A stretch of DNA of 64,000 nt from Mycobacterium montefiorense (lineage in GTDB: Bacteria; Actinomycetota; Actinomycetes; Mycobacteriales; Mycobacteriaceae), in NCBI RefSeq assembly GCF_003112775.1, contig NZ_BFCH01000018.1:62001-126000 (forward strand). The letters are read 5' to 3'. This document shows positions 58,953 to 64,000 of this stretch, piece by piece. Under the pieces are notes generated by a model. The model was not told the DNA's origin and made no database searches. It worked only from the letters and a program-made list of their open reading frames with translations. Positions within the stretch are counted from its first letter, which is position 1. Each line of letters starts with the position of its first letter. A program made the position numbers and the translations under genes.

Positions 58953-60032
58953 ATGAGCACTTCACTGCTGACGCGGCCGTTCGCGGGGAGAGCCGCCATG
59001 GTCGGCGGGTGGAAACGGGTCCGTGGCGTGTGGTTCTACCTGGTGCAGACCTCGGTCGCGGCGGGGCTGTCCTGGTACATCGCGCACGACCTGCTCGCGC
59101 ACCCGCAACCGTTCTTCGCCCCGATCGCCGCGGCGGTGTCGCTGTCGACGAGCAACGTGCTGCGCGCCCAACGCGCCATCCAGATGATGATCGGCGTGAC
59201 CCTGGGCATCGGGACGGGAACCCTGGTGCAGGGGCTACTCGGACCCGGTGCGGTCTCCATCGCGATCGCCGCGCTGATCGCGTTGTTTGCCGCGGTTTTC
59301 ATCGGTCAGGGCTACATCGGCCAGGGGATGATGTTCGCCAATCAGACCGTCGTCTCGTCGATTCTGGTGCTCGCCCTCTACCGCAGCGGTGTCGGTTGGG
59401 AACGCATCTACGACGCGCTGATTGGTGGCGGCCTGGCCATCGTCGTCGCCATGCTGCTGTTCCCGGCCAACCCGCTCGTGGTGCTGCGCAACGCGCGCAT
59501 CGAGGTGCTACGAACCCTGCACTCGGTGCTGGTCCGTACCGGCGATCTCGCCCGCGGCCGTGAAGTTCCCGCACCCGATTGGCCGTTGCCGGCCGTCGAC
59601 AGGGTGTACGAACAGCTGGGCGGACTGATCCAGGCGCGGACCACGGCGCGCCAGGTGGTGCGAGCCGCGCCGCCGCGGTGGGGACTTCGCGACGCCGTCG
59701 CGGGTGCGGATCATCAGGCCGTGCACCTGGCCCTGCTCGCCGGGTCCGTGCTGCAGCTGGCCCGCGCCGTCGTGCCCGCCTCCCTTGCCGCCCCGGACGG
59801 CCGCCGCGAGCGCCTTCCGCAACCCGCCGAGGCGGTGCTGGACGACCTCGCGAAGGCGACCGCACTCGCCGACTCCGATCCCGTGACCGCAAAGGCGCAT
59901 GTCGAGTCCGCCCGCCGGCATGCGGCGACGATGGTGTCGAACGCCCGCGAGAGAACCGAGGTGGTGCTCGCCGATGTCGTCGAGGCATGTGTCGACGATC
60001 TGCAGCGGGTGATCGAATTGCGCCAGGCCTGA
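58953..60032 (+). CDS. FUSC family / aromatic acid exporter-like membrane protein
   Basis: A 359-residue protein. Residues 27-170 hold about six membrane segments; F-F-A-P-I-A-A-A-V and N-P-L-V-V-L are typical of the FUSC/ArAE group. The C-terminal 190 residues are helical and cytoplasmic. The family exports aromatic acids or acts in envelope stress; no partner gene is adjacent. Corresponds to Rv2571c. Confidence 0.87.
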   Translation: MSTSLLTRPFAGRAAMVGGWKRVRGVWFYLVQTSVAAGLSWYIAHDLLAHPQPFFAPIAAAVSLSTSNVLRAQRAIQMMIGVTLGIGTGTLVQGLLGPGAVSIAIAALIALFAAVFIGQGYIGQGMMFANQTVVSSILVLALYRSGVGWERIYDALIGGGLAIVVAMLLFPANPLVVLRNARIEVLRTLHSVLVRTGDLARGREVPAPDWPLPAVDRVYEQLGGLIQARTTARQVVRAAPPRWGLRDAVAGADHQAVHLALLAGSVLQLARAVVPASLAAPDGRRERLPQPAEAVLDDLAKATALADSDPVTAKAHVESARRHAATMVSNARERTEVVLADVVEACVDDLQRVIELRQA

Positions 60033-60037
60033 CCAGC

Positions 60038-60427
60038 TCAGGACGGGCCGGTCAGGAACTCCTGCACCAGCTTCTTGGGCGCCTGGGTCAGCCAGGCCTC
60101 GGTGATCAGCTCTTCGAGACCGCGCACGTCGATCTCGGCCAGCTTGACCAGCACCGCGGGATAGCCGTTGAAATGCGGGGTGGTGAAGTAGATCCTCGGC
60201 TCGTCGGCGACCAGCGCGAACTTGACGCCCTCATCGGACACCCGGACGCCGAGGAGGTCACCTTCGGGAGGCTCCGTGCCACTCGCGCAGAGCGCCGCGC
60301 GGTCCGACGGGCGCAGCGGTCGCTCCCACGCCAGCAGCTTCTTACCGACTCGCCAGTCATGCGGCGACTGCTCGGAGACCAGTGGCAGCTCACCGACGAT
60401 CCGGGCGACGTCATCCCAGGTAGCCAC
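60038..60427 (-). CDS. MmcQ/YjbR family protein
   Basis: A 129-residue protein with the family pattern W-x-V-G-K-K-L-L-A-W-E-R near the start, F-T-T-P-H-F-N-G-Y-P-A-V-L in the middle, and a final helix with A-W-L-T-Q-A-P-K-K. It has a double-wing DNA-binding-like fold, function unknown. GTG at 60427; convergent with the FUSC gene. Corresponds to Rv2570. Confidence 0.9.
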   Translation of the reverse strand: MATWDDVARIVGELPLVSEQSPHDWRVGKKLLAWERPLRPSDRAALCASGTEPPEGDLLGVRVSDEGVKFALVADEPRIYFTTPHFNGYPAVLVKLAEIDVRGLEELITEAWLTQAPKKLVQEFLTGPS

Positions 60428-60517
60428 AGATCGATTGTGCTCCCGCTATGGTGCGGTTGGCGCCGTATTGGTTAGCCTTCGCCAACCACCCATCCGGAGA
60501 TGTCAGGAGGTCACTCG

Positions 60518-61450
60518 TTGTCTTCTGCAGTGGAAGTTCCGGCCACCCGCCGCCACCGCGTCACCCACCGCACCGAGTACCGCTATTCGGACACGGTGAC
60601 CAGCTCCTATGGCCGCGGCTTTCTCACTCCGAGGGACTCGCAGCGGCAGCTTTGCATCGCGCACCGGCTGACGATCGACCCGACCCCCGCCGACATCTCC
60701 ACCGGCGTCGACGGCTACGGCAACGTCAGCTCCTATTTCCATGTCACCGAGCCGCATCACACCCTGACGGTCACCAGCGACTCGATCGTCGACGTATATC
60801 CGGCGCCCCCCGAGCGCTGCAGCAACGGGCCGGCGATCGAACCGTGGGAGGCGGCCCGGCCGACCGGACGCAGGGGAGCGCTGGCGACCGAGTTCGCCCT
60901 GGACCTGAATCCGCCGGAGATCACCGATGAAGTCCGCGACTACGCGGCGCCCAGTTTCGTGCCCGGGCGCCCGCTGATCGAGGTGCTGCGCGACCTCGCG
61001 TCCCGGATTTTCACTGACTTCACCTACCGATCGGGGGCGACGACGATTTCCACGGGAGTCAATGAGGTTCTGGCGGCCCGGGAAGGGGTATGCCAGGACT
61101 TTGCGAGGCTGGCGATTGCCTGCCTGCGAGCCAACGGGTTGGCGGCCAGCTATGTGTCCGGCTATCTGGCCACCGACCCGCCGCCCGGAAAGGATCGAAT
61201 GATCGGCATCGACGCGACCCACGCCTGGGCTGCGGTGTGGACTCCGCAGGCGCCCGGACAATTCGAGTGGCTGGGAGTGGATCCCACCAACGACCAGATG
61301 GTTGACCAGGGCTACATCGTCGTGGGACGGGGCCGTGACTACGCGGACGTGCCGCCGTTGCGCGGCATCATCTACACCGACTCGGAGCGCAGCGTGATCG
61401 ACGTGGCCGTCGACGTCGTGCCGTTTGAAGGTGACGAACTCTATGCGTGA
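60518..61450 (+). CDS. Transglutaminase-like protein
   Basis: A 310-residue protein with an N-terminal beta domain (H-R-T-E-Y-R-Y-S) and the transglutaminase triad Cys192 (G-V-C-Q-D-F), His235 (D-A-T-H-A-W) and Asp255 (V-D-P-T-N). TTG at 60518 is chosen because AGGAGG lies at 60505-60510; the ATG at 60500 would put that site inside the gene. In many bacteria this family is encoded with an ATP-grasp/alpha-E protein, as here. The 3' end overlaps the zinc peptidase gene by 8 nt. Confidence 0.92.
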   Translation: MSSAVEVPATRRHRVTHRTEYRYSDTVTSSYGRGFLTPRDSQRQLCIAHRLTIDPTPADISTGVDGYGNVSSYFHVTEPHHTLTVTSDSIVDVYPAPPERCSNGPAIEPWEAARPTGRRGALATEFALDLNPPEITDEVRDYAAPSFVPGRPLIEVLRDLASRIFTDFTYRSGATTISTGVNEVLAAREGVCQDFARLAIACLRANGLAASYVSGYLATDPPPGKDRMIGIDATHAWAAVWTPQAPGQFEWLGVDPTNDQMVDQGYIVVGRGRDYADVPPLRGIIYTDSERSVIDVAVDVVPFEGDELYA

Positions 61451-62492
61451 CTTCAATTGCCCCAACTGCGGTCAGCGCCTGGCGTTCGAGAACTCCACGT
61501 GCCTGAATTGTGGCAGTGCGCTTGGATTTTCACTCGAACAGATGGCGCTGCTGGTGATCGCGGAGGATGGCGCAAGCGAGCATGTTGGCATCGTGGATGC
61601 CGCCGAGTTTCAATTGTGCGCGAATCTGCAAGTCGCCGAATGTAATTGGCTGGTCCCCGTCAACACTCCGCGGCTGCTGTGCACAGCATGCGTGCTGACC
61701 ACCGAACGGCCTAACGATGCCGATACGGTCGGGCTGGCGGAGTTCGCCGCGGCCGAGGCGGCCAAGCGCCGGCTGATCGTCGAGCTGCACGAGCTGAAGC
61801 TGCCGATCATCGGCCGCGACCAGGACCCCGATTTCGGGCTGGCCTTCCGGCTGCTGTCCAGTGCGCATGAGGAGGTGCTGACCGGCCACGAGAACGGTGT
61901 CATCACAATCGATTTGGCCGAGGGTGACGACGTCCATCGAGAGCAGCTGCGGGTCGAGATGGACGAGCCGTATCGGACTCTGCTGGGGCACTTTCGGCAC
62001 GAGATCGGGCACTACTACTTCTACCGACTGGTCGCTCCGTCAAGCGATTACGTGCAGCGATTCAACGAGTTGTTCGGCGATCCCGATGCTGATTATCAGC
62101 AGGCGCTGGACCGGCACTACAGTGAGGGCGCGCCCGAGGGCTGGCAGGACAGCTTCGTGTCGTCGTACGCGACCATGCATGCGGCCGAAGACTGGGCCGA
62201 GACGTTCGCCCACTACCTGCACATCCGCGACACCCTGGACACCTCGGCATGGTGCGGCTTCGCGTCCGCGTCGGCAACCTTCGACCGGCCGCCGTTGGGG
62301 CCCAGCGCCTTTCCCAACATCATCGATATGTGGATACCGCTGTCGTGGTCGCTGAACATGGTGAACCGGTCGATGGGCCACGACGATCTGTATCCGTTCG
62401 TGCTGCCGGTCGCGGTGCTGGACAAGATGCAGTTCATCCACAATGTCATCGAAGAGGTGACGTCTAACTCGCAGGCCGCCGTCGCCAGCTAG
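61443..62492 (+). CDS. Putative zinc-binding metallopeptidase
   Basis: A 349-residue protein. The N-terminal zinc ribbon C-P-N-C and C-L-N-C (residues 6-9 and 20-23) is followed by a peptidase domain with H-E-I-G-H (in F-R-H-E-I-G-H-Y-Y-F). A-A-E-D-W-A-E-T-F-A-H downstream supplies the third ligand. The ATG at 61443 lies inside the end of the transglutaminase gene, so the two are coupled. Corresponds to Rv2568c. No signal peptide; substrate unknown. Confidence 0.9.
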   Translation: MRDFNCPNCGQRLAFENSTCLNCGSALGFSLEQMALLVIAEDGASEHVGIVDAAEFQLCANLQVAECNWLVPVNTPRLLCTACVLTTERPNDADTVGLAEFAAAEAAKRRLIVELHELKLPIIGRDQDPDFGLAFRLLSSAHEEVLTGHENGVITIDLAEGDDVHREQLRVEMDEPYRTLLGHFRHEIGHYYFYRLVAPSSDYVQRFNELFGDPDADYQQALDRHYSEGAPEGWQDSFVSSYATMHAAEDWAETFAHYLHIRDTLDTSAWCGFASASATFDRPPLGPSAFPNIIDMWIPLSWSLNMVNRSMGHDDLYPFVLPVAVLDKMQFIHNVIEEVTSNSQAAVAS

Positions 62493-62543
62493 TGGCGATC
62501 GCGAGGGCGGCGAAGCCGGGCGAAGCGGGTCGCCACCATCGGG

Positions 62544-64000
62544 CTAGGCCGGCATCACCCGCCGTTCGTCGGGGCCCCACAGCGGCTGCATGCCGCCGGG
62601 CAGGGTCAGCTGCGTCTCGGTCATGACCGCGGCCAAATTGCGCAACTCGGTGTGAATCGCGGCCAACAGGTCGGCCAACTCTTCGCGGTGGCCGTCGGCG
62701 CCCGCCTCCTGCAGCTCGGCGGGATGCGACCGGCGCAGCAGTGTGCTGATCTCTTCGACCATCCGTTCCGGGCGCGACGAGCCCGACGCGCTGGGCAGCT
62801 CTTTGAGATTGGCCCGCAACCGGTCCAACTGGTACAGCAGCGAGCGCGGGTTGTTCGCGTCGAACAGCATCAGCTCGGTGACCGCGGCGACGTTGACATG
62901 GCCGACCGTGCGGCGCCGGTAGATGACGGACGACTCGCAGGCCACCAGCATCGACTCGATGACGGTCTGCTCGGCGGCCGCGCGGCGGACCGTGGTGAGC
63001 GTGGCACCCAGCAGCGCGGTCAGCCACAGGCCGCGTTCGATCCGTTTGCCGATGTCCATCATCGCCCAGCCCACGTCGCGCACCATCGACTCGTTGGCCA
63101 CGCCCGAAAGGGTCAGCATCCCGGCCAAAGTGCGCGCATGTGCCGATGCGAGCAGGGTGTCGGCCTCGGCCAGCGACTGCGGCGGCTCGGGCCGTTGGGC
63201 CAGCGCGCGCTCCAGGTTGGCCAGCACCACCCAGGTGTCGTTGGACATCTGATCGCGCACCGCCCTGGCGGCCAGCGCAAGCCCCTCCACCGACTGGATC
63301 AGGGATCCCGGGCGATTCGGGTCGACGGTAAGTGCCCACAGCGTCGAAGGGACGATCGCGATCATCTCGGCATGGTCGTTGTCGGTCCCGGTGTCGCTGC
63401 CGGTGATGCTGCCCAACGCGGCCATCAGCACCGGCACCACCTCGCTTTCCTCGGTGTCCTGCTGGTGCCGGTACACGTGGAAGCGGTCGCGGGCGGCCAT
63501 CAGCAGCCGGGCCGTGCTTTCGGCGCGCTCGCCGTAGCGCCCGATCCAGAACAGGTCGGACAGGACACGCGGCGAGCTGACTCCCCAAGTACCCGCGGCG
63601 GTCTTCACCGGCGGCACCTCGGTGGGCAGCGTAATGGTCTCGGCTCGCGCGCGCTCCGTCGGGCGCACCCAAACATCTTTGGCAGCAACAGTCTTCAACG
63701 AATATGCCGCAGCCCCTGGTGCCAGGACGTAGCCGACGCCGCCGATCATCGGGGCATAGCCGCTGCGTTGGGCGACCGTGAACAACCGCATGCCGACACC
63801 GGCCGAGGACAACACTCCGGAGTGATCGGTGGGCGCCGAGGAGAACTGAGGCAACTCCTGACCGGCCCACTGCCAGGGCATGTGCTCGATCCGCGCAGCC
63901 AGTTCGGTCAGCTGGGCCACCGAAAGCGTTGGTCCGACAATGGTTTCCCCGCCGACAGTCGACTTGATCAACAGCGACGAGAGGTTGGCCAGCAGATGCG
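62544..64000 (-). CDS. Circularly permuted ATP-grasp / alpha-E protein, 5' end outside the window
   Basis: The frame is open from the window edge to the stop at 62544. The visible part starts with the end of the circularly permuted ATP-grasp domain (H-L-L-A-N-L-S-S-L-L-I-K-S-T-V-G-G). It continues with the alpha-E domain from S-S-P-R-V-L-S-D-L-F-W-I-G-R-Y-G-E-R-A-E-S-T to the C-terminus. Such proteins form peptide-like bonds and associate with transglutaminases and proteases as a peptide-modification system of unknown product. It is convergent with the transglutaminase-peptidase pair, ending 51 bp from it. Corresponds to Rv2567. Confidence 0.9.
   Translation of the reverse strand, partial: HLLANLSSLLIKSTVGGETIVGPTLSVAQLTELAARIEHMPWQWAGQELPQFSSAPTDHSGVLSSAGVGMRLFTVAQRSGYAPMIGGVGYVLAPGAAAYSLKTVAAKDVWVRPTERARAETITLPTEVPPVKTAAGTWGVSSPRVLSDLFWIGRYGERAESTARLLMAARDRFHVYRHQQDTEESEVVPVLMAALGSITGSDTGTDNDHAEMIAIVPSTLWALTVDPNRPGSLIQSVEGLALAARAVRDQMSNDTWVVLANLERALAQRPEPPQSLAEADTLLASAHARTLAGMLTLSGVANESMVRDVGWAMMDIGKRIERGLWLTALLGATLTTVRRAAAEQTVIESMLVACESSVIYRRRTVGHVNVAAVTELMLFDANNPRSLLYQLDRLRANLKELPSASGSSRPERMVEEISTLLRRSHPAELQEAGADGHREELADLLAAIHTELRNLAAVMTETQLTLPGGMQPLWGPDERRVMPA

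Overview
The window looks like the chromosome of a slow-growing mycobacterium other than the M. tuberculosis complex. It is GC-rich throughout, carries PE/PPE proteins, a 13E12-type HNH gene and mycobacterial LexA boxes, and its backbone gene order matches, from memory, the H37Rv block Rv2606c (pdxS) down to Rv2567, read in the opposite direction. I cannot name the species without a search.

Left end (1-8 kb): a tandemly amplified PPE/PE locus. Three PPE plus PE-hydrolase pairs lie on the minus strand. The first pair is intact as far as it is visible, the second has a wrecked PPE gene, and the third is joined into one 833-codon frame by a one-base insertion. Decayed pieces of pdxS, and once of a Nudix gene, lie between the copies; the intact pdxS follows the last one. 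Then come pdxS-tesB-pdxT (PLP synthesis plus a thioesterase) and yebC, and on the minus strand a five-gene operon DUF4178-DUF2617-DUF4247-DUF350-speE.

Central backbone (15-37 kb): LexA-boxed ruvCAB, two small membrane protein genes, then car and gabT on the minus strand, yajC-secD-secF, a peptide-binding lipoprotein, apt, rel, ppiB, a metallo-hydrolase and hisS. Next to ppiB is an unusual gene encoding a membrane Ser/Thr kinase whose outer half is a cyclophilin.

Accessory and mixed region (37-57 kb): a PPE-SVP tail-like small protein, a 13E12 HNH gene with a LexA box on its start codon, a HelR/HelD-type gene divergent from a radical SAM gene with a perfect LexA box between them, a patatin, a secreted protein gene broken by one TAA codon, and an XRE/cupin regulator with a GGCT gene divergent from a class II aldolase and a DapA-like gene. 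After the Rv2575-Rv2573 backbone genes comes an island of about 8 kb: hemerythrin, F420-type oxidoreductase, AraC regulator, mycofactocin-type SDR, ECF sigma factor, a LuxR-type ATPase regulator broken by a TAA codon, and an ERG2-like gene behind a perfect CRP site.

Right end (56.7-64 kb): aspS, a deazaflavin-type oxidoreductase, an FUSC exporter-like protein, a YjbR protein, and the transglutaminase / zinc peptidase / ATP-grasp-alpha-E genes, the last running off the window. No tRNA, rRNA, IS element or CRISPR array was recognised.
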